A stretch of 64,000 nucleotides of DNA from Nevskia sp. (GTDB lineage: Bacteria > Pseudomonadota > Gammaproteobacteria > Nevskiales > Nevskiaceae): assembly GCA_021732745.1 (NCBI GenBank), contig JAKFUK010000001.1, positions 694,931 to 758,930 on the forward strand, read 5' to 3'. The notes beneath the pieces were generated by a model that was given only the letters and a program-made list of their open reading frames with translations, searched no databases and had not been told where the DNA came from. This document shows, in pieces, positions 1-8,796 of the stretch (position 1 is the first letter of the stretch; every line of letters begins with the position of its first letter). Position numbers and translations under genes: made by a program.

Positions 1-1084
1 CGGCGCGGGCGGTGACGACACCCGGGACGTTGGTCACGGTCATGCCGACCATCGGCGAGCGGTGCTGCGCGGCCTGGATCTGGTAGATGCGGGCACCGAC
101 GACGGGCGGCGGCGAAGGATCGTTCTCGACGATCGTGGCGGTGACATTGTCCGGCGAGCCGGCCGTGGCGTTGTCGAGGCTGGCGATCGACACGATGACG
201 CTTTCGTTGCCTTCGAAGACGAGATCGTCGATGGCGCTGAGCGTGGTCGAGGCGCTGAGGCTGCCGGCCGGGATGACGAGCACGGTGGCCGAAGACGAGT
301 AATCGGTGCCCAGCGTGGCCATGCCGCCGAAGCTCAAGCTCACCGAGACGTTGGTGGTGTAGGCCGCCGACAGCGTGGCGGTGACCACGGCCGAGCCGCC
401 CAGTTCGCTGAACGCGGTGGTGTCGAGGCTCAGGGCGACGGTCGGCAGATTGCCGCCCGGGCCGCCGACGATGGTCGCGGTGTTGCGCGGCGTGCCGGGG
501 GCAGCCGGGCCGGGGAAATCGACGACGTTGTTGTTGGCGTCCTGCACGACACCGGCAACCAGGCGGCGCAGGAAAGCGGTGTTCGGACCGGTGGCGGCCG
601 GGGTGACGATGCCGGTGCCTTCGTGGCAAGGGCTGACGTTGCCACCCACGGCATCGACGAACGGCGCAGTGGCGACAACCGAATTGCCGGCCACCAGGCG
701 GATACCGGAGAAGCCGGCGGCCGTGAAATCGGTGAAACCGGTCGCGTAGGTGGCGTCAGGCGCAACACCCAGCGAGTAACCGGCCGCAGCCGTGTTCGCG
801 AACAGGTAGTACTGACCGGCGAGCAGGACGGTGCCGGCGGGCACCGTGGTCCGCACCGACGGATTGCCCGGCGTGCCGTTGGCACAGCCTTGCAGGGTCC
901 AGCCGCCGATGGCGATCGGGGACGCGCTGGTGTTGAAGATTTCGACGAACTCGTCATTGCCGCCGGCCGGACCGCGCACGGCGAATTGCGAGATCACCAC
1001 ACCGCTGGCGGCCTGCGCGAACGCCGACCCGGCTGCTGCCATTGCCGTTGCCGCGATCAGGCCCCTGATCAGATTGTTGGACAT
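1..1084 (-). CDS. Secreted ExeM/NucH-like nuclease, N-terminal part (runs off left edge)
   Basis: The frame is open from the ATG at 1084 to the window edge, giving about 361 residues of a longer protein. It begins with a clear signal peptide (MSNNLIRGLIAATAMAAAG, cleavage likely after AFA). Next comes a lamin-tail-like domain (residues about 28-170, with GGNDEFVEIFNTS and IAIGGWTLQG), then a Calx-beta-like segment (about 195-320, with LGTDYSSSATVLVIPAG and LDDLVFEG-type strands). The last residues (IYQIQAAQHRSPMVG) resemble the linker that precedes the ExeM/NucH endonuclease/phosphatase domain. The catalytic domain lies outside the window, so extracellular nuclease activity is inferred from this domain order. 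A GGGGAG sequence lies just upstream of the ATG. It is transcribed divergently from the M20 peptidase gene. Confidence 0.75.
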   Translation of the reverse strand, partial: MSNNLIRGLIAATAMAAAGSAFAQAASGVVISQFAVRGPAGGNDEFVEIFNTSASPIAIGGWTLQGCANGTPGNPSVRTTVPAGTVLLAGQYYLFANTAAAGYSLGVAPDATYATGFTDFTAAGFSGIRLVAGNSVVATAPFVDAVGGNVSPCHEGTGIVTPAATGPNTAFLRRLVAGVVQDANNNVVDFPGPAAPGTPRNTATIVGGPGGNLPTVALSLDTTAFSELGGSAVVTATLSAAYTTNVSVSLSFGGMATLGTDYSSSATVLVIPAGSLSASTTLSAIDDLVFEGNESVIVSIASLDNATAGSPDNVTATIVENDPSPPPVVGARIYQIQAAQHRSPMVGMTVTNVPGVVTARA

Positions 1085-1241
1085 GCCCACTCCCCAAAAA
1101 AATAAGAAAAAATGACTGCTGCGAACGACCGATGATCGCAGCCGCGCATGACCACCACGCGACAGCACTGTCAGACGGTTCACAGGACAACAAGCAAACT
1201 CGCGTGTGTCCCGACCGGCGGTCGGCGACTACACTCGGATC

Positions 1242-2498
1242 ATGACCACGATTTCCAAGCTGCTGGCTACCGGAAACCCCGACTTCGACTCCGTTGCGGA
1301 CGTCGATGTCTGGATCGACAGCGCCGCCTCCAGTCTGCGCGACGAACTGATCGCACTATCGAACCAGAATTCCGGCAGCTTCAACCCCGATGGCGTCAAT
1401 GCTACGGGTGCGCGGCTGAGTGCGCTCTTGATACCGTTCGCTGCCACTGTCGAAAAAATCACCCTGCCCGACTACGTCAGCACCGGCGACCGCGGCGAAC
1501 GCGGCAGCCGCCCGCTCGGACAAGCAGTACGGCTGCGCCAGCGTCCGGATGCGCCGCTGCAGATATTTCTCGGCGGCCACCTCGACACCGTGTTCGCAAT
1601 CCAGCATCCGTTTCAAGAAGCGCGCCATCTTTCCGATGATGTTCTCAACGGCCCCGGCGTCGCCGATCTGAAAGGCGGCTTGCTGGTGATGACGCTGGCG
1701 CTCGCCGCGCTGGAACGCAGCCCGCATCGCGACCGCATCGGCTGGGAAGTGCTGATGAATCCGGACGAGGAAATCGGCAGCCAGGCGTCCGCACCGTTGT
1801 TGCGCGAAGCCGCCAGCCGCAATCACCTCGGGCTGATCTTCGAGCCAGCCTACCCGGACGGCGGGCTGGCCTCGGCACGCAAGGGCAGCGGCAATTTCGA
1901 TCTGGTCATCGAAGGCCGCGCCGCCCATGCCGGCCGCAACCCCGAAGACGGCCGCAACGCCATCGCCCTGGCCTCGGAACTGGCGCTGGCCCTGCACCGC
2001 CTGAACGGCCAGCGCCCCGGATTGACGCTCAATCTTGGCTACACGCACGGCGGTGGTGCACTGAACATCGTCCCCGACCGCGCCGTGCTCAAGTTCAACG
2101 TGCGCACCTCGGTACCGGAAGACGAATGCTGGCTCGAAGAACAGCTCGACCTGCTGCTGACCCGCGCCAACGACCGCGAAGGCTTCAAGCTCAGCCGCTT
2201 CGGAGGCTTCACCCGGCCGCCGAAGATCGTCAGCGCCGGCACGGCAAGGCTGCAATCCCTGCTCGGCGACTGCGGCCGCGAACTCGGTCTGGACCTGCAA
2301 TTCCGCCCGACCGGCGGCTGCTGCGATGGCAACAACCTGGCCGCAGCCGGTCTGGCCAATGTCGACAACCTCGGCGTGGTCGGCGGCGACATCCATTCCG
2401 ATCGCGAGTGGATGCGCTTTTCCAGCCTCGCCGAGCGCGCCAAGCTGTCGGCGCGGTTGTTGCTCGGGCTGGCTGATGGTTCGCGTAGCTGGGGCTGA
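1242..2498 (+). CDS. M20 family metallopeptidase (carboxypeptidase G2-like)
   Basis: A 418-residue zinc amidohydrolase. Family landmarks are in order: GGHLDTVF (first metal His and Asp), GPGVADLKGG (bridging Asp), NPDEEIGS (catalytic Glu pair), IFEPA (metal Glu), the dimerisation-domain segment GRAAHAGRNPEDGRNA, and the C-terminal GGDIHSDREW metal His. These place it with glutamate carboxypeptidases and aminoacylases that remove an N-terminal or C-terminal amino acid. The exact substrate cannot be read from sequence. The frame continues 12 codons upstream, but the ATG at 1242 matches family N-termini. There is no signal peptide, so it is probably cytoplasmic. An open frame follows directly after its stop codon in the same reading frame (see the next entry). 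Confidence 0.9.
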   Translation: MTTISKLLATGNPDFDSVADVDVWIDSAASSLRDELIALSNQNSGSFNPDGVNATGARLSALLIPFAATVEKITLPDYVSTGDRGERGSRPLGQAVRLRQRPDAPLQIFLGGHLDTVFAIQHPFQEARHLSDDVLNGPGVADLKGGLLVMTLALAALERSPHRDRIGWEVLMNPDEEIGSQASAPLLREAASRNHLGLIFEPAYPDGGLASARKGSGNFDLVIEGRAAHAGRNPEDGRNAIALASELALALHRLNGQRPGLTLNLGYTHGGGALNIVPDRAVLKFNVRTSVPEDECWLEEQLDLLLTRANDREGFKLSRFGGFTRPPKIVSAGTARLQSLLGDCGRELGLDLQFRPTGGCCDGNNLAAAGLANVDNLGVVGGDIHSDREWMRFSSLAERAKLSARLLLGLADGSRSWG

Positions 2499-2636
2499 GC
2501 GGCGGCGGTTCCGACCATCAGCTGGATCGACGGGATCAACCGCAAGGTCGCAGCGCATGTTCATCGCAAGGCACCGCAATTCACTGTCGCGGGCGATGCG
2601 CTCACCATCACGGAACCCGGTGGCGAAGCGCGGACC

Positions 2637-2882
2637 TTGCCACTGGCATTGCTGACCCGCGCCACCTTGCTGCACCGCGATGTCCATTCGCACGATGCCA
2701 TCCTGATGGCGCTGGCCTTCGCGGATGGCAGCCGCATCGAAATCTTCATGGACGACCCGCAATGGGTGCCGTTGGCCGAAGCGCTCGATCGTGACAGCCA
2801 GTTGGTGATGCCCTCGGCGACGTGGCAGGTTCAGGCGATCGCCGACGGACCAGGTGCCGCCCCGATGGAGTTGCTGGGCTAG
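2637..2882 (+). CDS. Small hypothetical protein, start uncertain
   Basis: The frame ends at 2882 and is open back to the M20 stop at 2496-2498, in the same phase, giving about 127 codons without any ATG or GTG. The first conventional start is TTG at 2637 (81 residues). However, the codons between 2499 and 2636 also look coding: they are GC3-rich and read SWIDGINRKVAAHVHRK. The product ends with an acidic, hydrophobic segment (RIEIFMDDPQWVPLAEALDR). I do not recognise the family. Possible explanations are a non-canonical start coupled to M20 termination, a one-base sequence error linking the ATG at 2476 (overlapping the M20 end in another frame) to this frame, or a decayed 5' end. Confidence 0.45.
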   Translation: MPLALLTRATLLHRDVHSHDAILMALAFADGSRIEIFMDDPQWVPLAEALDRDSQLVMPSATWQVQAIADGPGAAPMELLG

Positions 2883-2898
2883 CGGTCTGCGGAAGCAA

Positions 2899-4251
2899 TC
2901 AGGGCGTCGAGTACAACTGTAACTGGATGGTTTCGGCAAAGTTCACCGGCGTCACCAGCCGGCTGTCGTTGCGTTCCCAGACGATGGCGAAGCGTCCGCC
3001 GTCGGCGGCGAGGTCGGGCAGTCGCAGGCGGGCGGAAGGCTCGCCCGATACCAGCACTGCCGGTCCCTGTGCGGCACCGTTTGCGCCGTGCAGGCGCAGG
3101 AACAGATCGCTGTTGACACCGGTCCAGCTGGTGACGAAGCCGCCGCCGAGTGCGGCCACCGCCGGCACGTCGACGCCCTGCCCGGTGCCACTGACGATCT
3201 CGCCACCGACCGGCCGCGCCTGCGCGTCGTAGCGGCGGTTCAAGACCATCGACGGCGTGTTGCCGGCTTCGCCACGCTGCCAGCTGACCACGGCGTCGCC
3301 GGCCGGTGACAGCGTCAGCGCCGGCTCCGACAGGCGGCGGATCGGCCCGGCGTTCAAGCCAGGACCGCCGTCGACGGTGCGCAGGATGCCGACCGCCCGG
3401 CCCAGCCGGTCGTAGCGCCGGAAGCGGATGAACTGCGGCGCCAGGCTGAAACCGAGGTAGATCGGCGAGGAATAGCCGATCGGCAGCGGAATGCCGATCT
3501 GGGTTTCGCCGCGCGACAGCCAGGACAGCGCGAAATCGCCGTCGCTGTCCATGGCCACTGCGACATTGGGAAACAGGTCGCGCTCGCTCACCGCCGTGTC
3601 GCCGGGCTGGTGGGCGACCACGATCCGGTCGCCCTGCAATTGATCGTCGGCACCGAGCCGGCGCGCTTCGATCCGCTGGCCGGCGTTGCCGCCGCTCGCC
3701 GTCTGGCTGCTGCGTCGCCAGGCGATCACGGCATCGCCATCGTCATCGACCGCCACGGCCGGCGGGCCGAGCAATTCGCCTTCCGCCGCTTCGTCGACGA
3801 GCAGGTCGACGCCGATCGGCACGCCGTCGGCACCATAGCGCCGGGCGATGACGCTGCGGCCGCTGTCGGCACTGAATGCCACCAGGAAGCGGCCGGTGTC
3901 GTCGACGGCCACGTCGATGCCGCTGACGGCAGCGCTGATCACGAAGCCACCATCGAGCGGGCTGCCGTTTTCGGCGAAGCGGCGGCCGAGCACCGAGCCA
4001 GCGAGCCGGTCGGTCCAGACCACGACGAAGCTGCCGTCCGGCGCGCGCGCCACGGCCGGGGCGTTCTGGGTGGTCATGCCGGTTTGCGGAAACACGGCCA
4101 GCGGAGGTCCGACCGGATCGGCAGCCATGACCTGCACCGGCATCGCCACTGCCGACAGCAGCGTGATCGCCGCTACCAGGGGCCGCTGACGCCAGATGCG
4201 GGGTGCGGCAACGGCCGACGAGAAAACCGCAGGCGGGAACGGTCGAATCAT
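2899..4251 (-). CDS. Secreted repeat protein of unknown function
   Basis: A 450-residue exported protein. The N-terminus is long (about 43 residues) and ends in a hydrophobic stretch, LVAAITLLSAVAMPVQVMA, before AADPVG. The mature part repeats a strand pattern of the type APAVARAPDGSFVVVWTD, IDVAVDDTGRFLVAFS, PAVAVDDDGDAVIAWRR and VAVAMDSDGDFALSWLS. About every 50-60 residues it carries an Asp/Gly-rich turn followed by a hydrophobic strand ending in W, which suggests a beta-propeller-like fold. Start 4251 is supported by GGAGG seven bases upstream. A related protein lies on the other side of astA (5497-6822); both share an RDLFP.VAV motif. Its biological role is unknown. Confidence 0.7.
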   Translation of the reverse strand: MIRPFPPAVFSSAVAAPRIWRQRPLVAAITLLSAVAMPVQVMAADPVGPPLAVFPQTGMTTQNAPAVARAPDGSFVVVWTDRLAGSVLGRRFAENGSPLDGGFVISAAVSGIDVAVDDTGRFLVAFSADSGRSVIARRYGADGVPIGVDLLVDEAAEGELLGPPAVAVDDDGDAVIAWRRSSQTASGGNAGQRIEARRLGADDQLQGDRIVVAHQPGDTAVSERDLFPNVAVAMDSDGDFALSWLSRGETQIGIPLPIGYSSPIYLGFSLAPQFIRFRRYDRLGRAVGILRTVDGGPGLNAGPIRRLSEPALTLSPAGDAVVSWQRGEAGNTPSMVLNRRYDAQARPVGGEIVSGTGQGVDVPAVAALGGGFVTSWTGVNSDLFLRLHGANGAAQGPAVLVSGEPSARLRLPDLAADGGRFAIVWERNDSRLVTPVNFAETIQLQLYSTP

Positions 4252-4469
4252 GGCGAAGCCTCCGAGGCGATCAGGTGATTTCAGGTTTGATCGACCTCGG
4301 CCACGGGCTGCGTCGATCCTTTGCGCACCCGCTTATAACGCAGCCCGCGCGGGCTTTACCATGATCCGACGCAAGCCGCCGGCCGCAAATTTCAGGCGCA
4401 CGAACTGCGCCCGGCACCGGGCTTGCAACCCGAAAGCCAGGCCTTTCGAGTCGCGTAAGCTCCACGCCC

Positions 4470-5483
4470 ATGAAGATCATCCGCCCGATCCGCAGCGACG
4501 ACCTGCCCTCCCTGCTGCACATGGCCGAGACCGCCGGTGCCGGCTTCACATCGCTGCCGCCGGTGCCAGAGTTTCTGGCGGCCAAGATCGCGCTTTCGGA
4601 AGCTTCGTTCGCGGCGGAGGTCGATGCGCCCGGCCATCAACGCTACATGTTCGTCATGGAGGAGACCGAGACCGGCGAAATCGGGGCTTGTTGCGCGATC
4701 GAAGCGGCCTGCGGGCTGGACGAGGCGTTCTACAACTATCGGGTTGGCCTCGCCGTTCATGCCTCGCGCGAACTGGGCATCTACAACAGTGTGCCGACCC
4801 TGTATCTGTCCAATGATCTGACCGGCACCAGCGTGCTCTGCTCGCTATACATGAAGCCCGACTTTCGCGGTGCCGGGGCCGGCAAGCTGCTGTCGAAATG
4901 CCGCTTCCTGTTCATGGCCAACCATCCGCAGCGCTTCGCGCAAAAGGTGATCGCGGAGATGCGCGGGGTGTCGGATGAGCAAGGCCACTCGCCGTTCTGG
5001 GAAGGGCTGGGCCGGCATTTCTTCACGGTCGATTACGAACGCGCCGAGCACATCGTCGGCACCGGCAACAAGGCCTTCATCGCCGAACTGATGCCGCCGC
5101 ATCCGATCTACACCGTGCTGCTGCCGGACGCCGCGCGCGCGGTGATGGGCAAGGTCCATCCGCAGACCGCACCGGCGCTGCATCTGCTGGAACAGGAAGG
5201 TTTTCGCTATCAGGGCTACATCGACATCTTCGACGGCGGCCCCAGCGTGGAAGCGCCGCTGAACGAAATCCGCAGCATCCGCCGCGCCCAGGTGGTGACC
5301 GTGTTCGTCGGCAAGCCTTCGCCGGGCACGCCGTGCATGATCGCCAACACCCAGCTCGGCAATTTCCGCTGCGCCTACGCCGATTTCGCGGTTCGCAACG
5401 GCCACATCACCCTGCCGCCGGACATGGCGCGGGCGCTGGATGTCGATGGCGGCGACGAAGTGCGGATCAGTGTGCTGAGCTGA
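4470..5483 (+). CDS. astA: Arginine N-succinyltransferase
   Basis: A 337-residue protein matching the AstA/AruG family over its full length. It transfers succinyl from succinyl-CoA to the alpha-amino group of arginine, the first step of the AST catabolic pathway. Diagnostic segments are the N-terminal IRPIRSDDLPSLLHMAE, the GNAT-fold core SVLCSLYMKPDFRGAGAGKL, the family signature FWEGLGRHFFTVDYERAE, and PHPIYTVLLPDAARAVMG. It is an orphan here: no astB, astC, astD or astE lies beside it, whereas many proteobacteria have them as an operon. The gene sits between two divergent secreted paralogues on the opposite strand. No strong ribosome site is seen before the ATG. Confidence 0.93.
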   Translation: MKIIRPIRSDDLPSLLHMAETAGAGFTSLPPVPEFLAAKIALSEASFAAEVDAPGHQRYMFVMEETETGEIGACCAIEAACGLDEAFYNYRVGLAVHASRELGIYNSVPTLYLSNDLTGTSVLCSLYMKPDFRGAGAGKLLSKCRFLFMANHPQRFAQKVIAEMRGVSDEQGHSPFWEGLGRHFFTVDYERAEHIVGTGNKAFIAELMPPHPIYTVLLPDAARAVMGKVHPQTAPALHLLEQEGFRYQGYIDIFDGGPSVEAPLNEIRSIRRAQVVTVFVGKPSPGTPCMIANTQLGNFRCAYADFAVRNGHITLPPDMARALDVDGGDEVRISVLS

Positions 5484-5496
5484 TCCGCACGAGGCT

Positions 5497-6822
5497 TCAA
5501 GGCTGCCGGTAGCCGCGCGCGAACAGCCGATCGTTGGCGCGCCAGACCTGGATGTAGCCGCCACTGCCGTCACCGCCGACCGCGGATTCGTCAGCCGCAG
5601 GAGCCGTGTCGACGATGGTTGCCGAGCGACTGCCGGTCGCGGCATCGATCAGCAGCGTGTCGACCAAGGCGGCTGCACGCGCGACCGCCAGACGGCCGGA
5701 CGCCGCGAAATCGACATCGAAGGCACCGGCAGGCTCGATGCCGGGCACGCGCCGTGTCGCGGCCAGCGGCGCACGGTCGATGAACGCGAGGTCGAGCAGG
5801 GCATTGCTGTTGCCACCGCCGGATCCCCAGGCCACCGCGGTCGTGCCCTCGGTGTCGACGGCAATCCGCACGGCACCGTAGAGAACTTGAGGATCGCGGT
5901 TTTCGGCAACGACGCGCTGCAGGCCGTACGGCAGGCCCGCCACCGTGAATCGAGCCAGGTGCAGGGATTCGACGAAGTTCGCCGTCACTTCGGGGTTGGG
6001 CAGGCCGGCAATCACCAGGGTCGACAGGTCGGTATGCCAGACCACCGACGCGGTCCCGTTGCCAGCAATCCCGACATCGACCCGCGACGGGGCCCGACGA
6101 TCACGCACGGCACCGCCTGCAAACAGGAACAGATCGCTGTAGCGCGCTTCACCCTGCGTCACCGAGCGAACCGTGGCGGTACCGTCCGCGCGCTGCAAGC
6201 GCAGCAGGACCGAGCAGCGCGCCGACAGCGCGGTCGAGGACAGCGCGAAGATCGGCAGGAAGCGGACACTGTTGATGACGCGGCAGCGCTGCCAGGCCAG
6301 CGCCTGATCGCCATTGGCATTGACGGCGACCGCTGGGAACAGGTCGCGCAGCGGGGCATCGGCAGGTCCGACCGGGTTCATCGCGGCCGGCACCTCGACT
6401 TCCGACGCCGGGGCAGTCGGCGTTGCCGTCGCGCTCAAGGGGCGCGTGACGATGGCACCGTTGCCTTCGACCCAGGTCAGCACGAATCCGCCGTCGGGCA
6501 AGGCGGCGACATCCGGGGCGCTGCGGCCATTGCTGCTGCCGTCGTCGACGCGCTGGACGCTGCCCAGCGGACTGCCGGCCGCCGTGAACGCGCGCGCCAT
6601 CACCCGGTTGCCGAAGGTCGATACCTGTTCGAGCCAGACCACCAACGTGGTGCCGTCCGGCTGTCTGGCCACGCTCGGAGATCGGGGACTCACCGCGCTG
6701 CCGTCGGTGACCGGGTAGGCAGGCGCGTCGGGCGCAGCCGCGTGCAGCACCGGCGGGAGCAGATAGCAAAGCGACAGCAGAAGGCGGGCAAGGCGCATGG
6801 CAGGAAAGTCCGGCGTCAACAT
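5497..6822 (-). CDS. Secreted repeat protein, paralogue of the product at 2899-4251
   Basis: A protein of about 441 residues with a signal peptide (MRLARLLLSLCYLLPPVLHA, then AAPDAPAYPV). The mature region has the same repeated style as the 2899-4251 product: SPSVARQPDGTTLVVWLEQ, APDVAALPDGGFVLTWVE, RDLFPAVAVNANGDQALAW. The frame is open upstream to 6945. I prefer the ATG at 6822 (weak GAGA upstream) or the one at 6798 that begins the hydrophobic core. Function is unknown; probably periplasmic or extracellular. A shared RDLFP.VAV.....QALAW-type block between the two proteins suggests gene duplication with astA caught between them. Confidence 0.65.
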   Translation of the reverse strand: MLTPDFPAMRLARLLLSLCYLLPPVLHAAAPDAPAYPVTDGSAVSPRSPSVARQPDGTTLVVWLEQVSTFGNRVMARAFTAAGSPLGSVQRVDDGSSNGRSAPDVAALPDGGFVLTWVEGNGAIVTRPLSATATPTAPASEVEVPAAMNPVGPADAPLRDLFPAVAVNANGDQALAWQRCRVINSVRFLPIFALSSTALSARCSVLLRLQRADGTATVRSVTQGEARYSDLFLFAGGAVRDRRAPSRVDVGIAGNGTASVVWHTDLSTLVIAGLPNPEVTANFVESLHLARFTVAGLPYGLQRVVAENRDPQVLYGAVRIAVDTEGTTAVAWGSGGGNSNALLDLAFIDRAPLAATRRVPGIEPAGAFDVDFAASGRLAVARAAALVDTLLIDAATGSRSATIVDTAPAADESAVGGDGSGGYIQVWRANDRLFARGYRQP

Positions 6823-6954
6823 TGGCAGATTCTCGATTCGAGACCCGAGGTAAAAAATTCGGGGCGTGGAAGTCAGCCCCGGGCGGCCACTCGCCGCCGG
6901 TGAACTAAGCCTCAGACTGTGCCTGCAAGTCGCGGAAGTCGACAACTGGCCGCA

Positions 6955-7983
6955 TCAGCCGTTGGTGTGGCCGTGATCTCCAGCGCTGTCGTCGACCATC
7001 GCCTGCCAGGCTCGGCTACGGGTCACCACAGCTTCGGCAAGCTGCCAGCGCGCTGCCAGCCCGAGCCGATCGGCCAGCGCCAGCCCGACATCCGGCCCGA
7101 GCACGGTCAGCGCCGTGGCCCAGCCGTCGGCCTCGCGGCACAGCGGGTGGATGACGGTGACGGTGGCCGGGGCATCGAGCAGCGGCGCGCCGGTCCTCGG
7201 ATCGAGGCTGTGCGCGTAGTGTCGGCCGCCGTGCTCGAAGCGGCGGATCGCGTCGCCAGAGGTGGCGATGCTCAGGCCGTCAAGGGCGATCCGGGTCGGC
7301 AGCGCGGCATCGACGCCGGGCGGCGCTTCGATCTCCACCCACCAGGGCATGCCGTCGGGCTTGACGCCCTGCCCGCGCAGTTCGCCGCCGATCTCGACCA
7401 GATGGTGGACGATGCCGGCACGTTCAAGCCAGATCGCGACCCGATCGACTGCGTGACCCTTGGCGATCGCGGAGAAATCGAGCTGCACGCCACCGGCCTG
7501 CAACAGCCCGCCGGCATCGCGATGCAAGCGCCGCCAGCCGACCCGCGCCTGTGTCGCCGCGATCGCTTCGGCGCTCGGCACGCCGTGACGCGGCCCCGGC
7601 GGGCCGAAGCCCCAGAGATCGACCAGCGGGCCGATGGTCGGATCGAGCGCGCCGTCGCTGGCCTCGGCGATGGCCAGCGCTGCATCAAGCACGCGGGCGA
7701 AGTCCGGCGGCAGCGGATGGCGGCTGCCGGCCGGTGCGCGGTTGTAGCGGCACAGCGCCGAATGCGGCTGCCAGTGGCTGAGCTGGTCGACGAGATCGGC
7801 CAGCACCGCTTCGATGCCGCAGCGGATCGCGCCGAGCTGCTCCGCCGAGCGGGCCACGAACTGCACCGACCAGCCGGTGCCCATGGTGTCGCCGGCCAGA
7901 TACAGGATCTGCCCGGCGCGCTCCGGTCCAGCATGGGTCGCGGCGCTGAACTGCGCGGGGATCAGGACCTGCGCTGCCGTCAT
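6955..7983 (-). CDS. apbE: FAD:protein FMN transferase
   Basis: A 342-residue ApbE-family enzyme, which attaches FMN covalently to a Thr/Ser of extracytoplasmic redox proteins using FAD and Mg2+. Visible landmarks are GDTMGTGWSVQ near the N-terminus, LSHWQPHSALCRYN, the DPTIGPLVDLWGFG block, LDFSAIAKGHAVDRV (substrate/metal region), LVEIGGELRGQG, HSLDPRTGAPL, and the C-terminal DGWATALTVLG. No classical lipobox is apparent at the N-terminus. The gene overlaps the upstream DUF4198 gene by an ATGA and closes the block of PepSY, DUF2271, DUF4198 and apbE genes. Its likely substrate is encoded two genes upstream (DUF2271, candidate site T113). Confidence 0.93.
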   Translation of the reverse strand: MTAAQVLIPAQFSAATHAGPERAGQILYLAGDTMGTGWSVQFVARSAEQLGAIRCGIEAVLADLVDQLSHWQPHSALCRYNRAPAGSRHPLPPDFARVLDAALAIAEASDGALDPTIGPLVDLWGFGPPGPRHGVPSAEAIAATQARVGWRRLHRDAGGLLQAGGVQLDFSAIAKGHAVDRVAIWLERAGIVHHLVEIGGELRGQGVKPDGMPWWVEIEAPPGVDAALPTRIALDGLSIATSGDAIRRFEHGGRHYAHSLDPRTGAPLLDAPATVTVIHPLCREADGWATALTVLGPDVGLALADRLGLAARWQLAEAVVTRSRAWQAMVDDSAGDHGHTNG

Positions 7984-8786
7984 CAGGGCGACAGCACTTC
8001 GACGATGCCGGTGTAGCTGGCGCGGCGCACCGTGGCCTGCGGCACGCTGGTCTTGCTGTCCTGAACGCTGGCACCGATCCAGTGCAGGCCGGGTTCGGTC
8101 CAGCGCAGGGTGACCTGCCCGGCGGCATCGGTCTTGAAGTGCGCTTCGCCGACAGCGTTGCGGTAGCGGGTGCCGTCGCGGATCACTTCGATGTCGAGAT
8201 TGGCGGCGGGTGCGCCGTCGAGCAGGAAGCGGAAAGTGGCGTCTTCGCCGACGAACAGATCGGCAATGCCCGATACCGGCACCAGTTCCAGGCCCTTGCC
8301 GGTCGGCTTCAGGGCACCGTCGTTGGGCTTGCCGGCGGTGGCAAAAGTTTCCAGCCGGCCCTGCGATTCGCTGACCTTCAGATCACGGGCCTTGGCCGGC
8401 ACTTCGGCCGCAAAGGTGGCCGCAGTGCCACGCCAGCGCTTGGGCTTGCCGTCCTCATCCCAGCTCGCCATCAGACCGGCGTTGAGCACGGCGATACGGT
8501 AGGTGCCGGCCTGCTTGAGCTGGAGGTCGAAGGTCGAGCGCAGCTTGCCGGTGGAGGCGTTCTCGGGGGCCACGGTCGCGCCATCGGGTGCTGTGATCAG
8601 CAGATTGTCGAGGCGCATGGCGTTGTGATCGCGCACGAAGGGATCGGTGGAAGCGCCGGCATCGACGGTGATCCATTGATCGACATTGAGCACGGTTTTC
8701 GACGGGGCGAGCCAGCCTTTATGGGCCTGCGCCGCAAAAGGCAGCAGGGCGGCGGCGATCAGCAGGATTTTCGGCATCGGAGTCAT
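7983..8786 (-). CDS. DUF4198-type periplasmic protein
   Basis: A 267-residue protein starting at ATG 8786 (GAGG eight bases upstream). It has a signal peptide, MPKILLIAAALLPFAAQA, followed immediately by the HKGWL mature start typical of DUF4198/NikM-like proteins, where the N-terminal His could be a metal ligand. The rest is predicted to be beta-rich, with segments DQWITVDAGASTDPF, GTYRIAVLNAGL and a carboxypeptidase-regulatory-like domain near the C-terminus (AAGQVTLRWTEPGLHWIGA). DUF4198 proteins occur with TonB-dependent uptake and metal transport; the biochemical role is not established. The stop overlaps the apbE start (ATGA), so translation is probably coupled. Confidence 0.85.
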   Translation of the reverse strand: MTPMPKILLIAAALLPFAAQAHKGWLAPSKTVLNVDQWITVDAGASTDPFVRDHNAMRLDNLLITAPDGATVAPENASTGKLRSTFDLQLKQAGTYRIAVLNAGLMASWDEDGKPKRWRGTAATFAAEVPAKARDLKVSESQGRLETFATAGKPNDGALKPTGKGLELVPVSGIADLFVGEDATFRFLLDGAPAANLDIEVIRDGTRYRNAVGEAHFKTDAAGQVTLRWTEPGLHWIGASVQDSKTSVPQATVRRASYTGIVEVLSP

Positions 8787-8796
8787 CGAAGAGGCC

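Noticed and set aside
62-1105. A 347-codon plus-strand frame at the left edge
   Set aside because: It is Arg/Gly/Asp-rich and antisense to the signal peptide plus lamin-tail protein, which has clear domain features.
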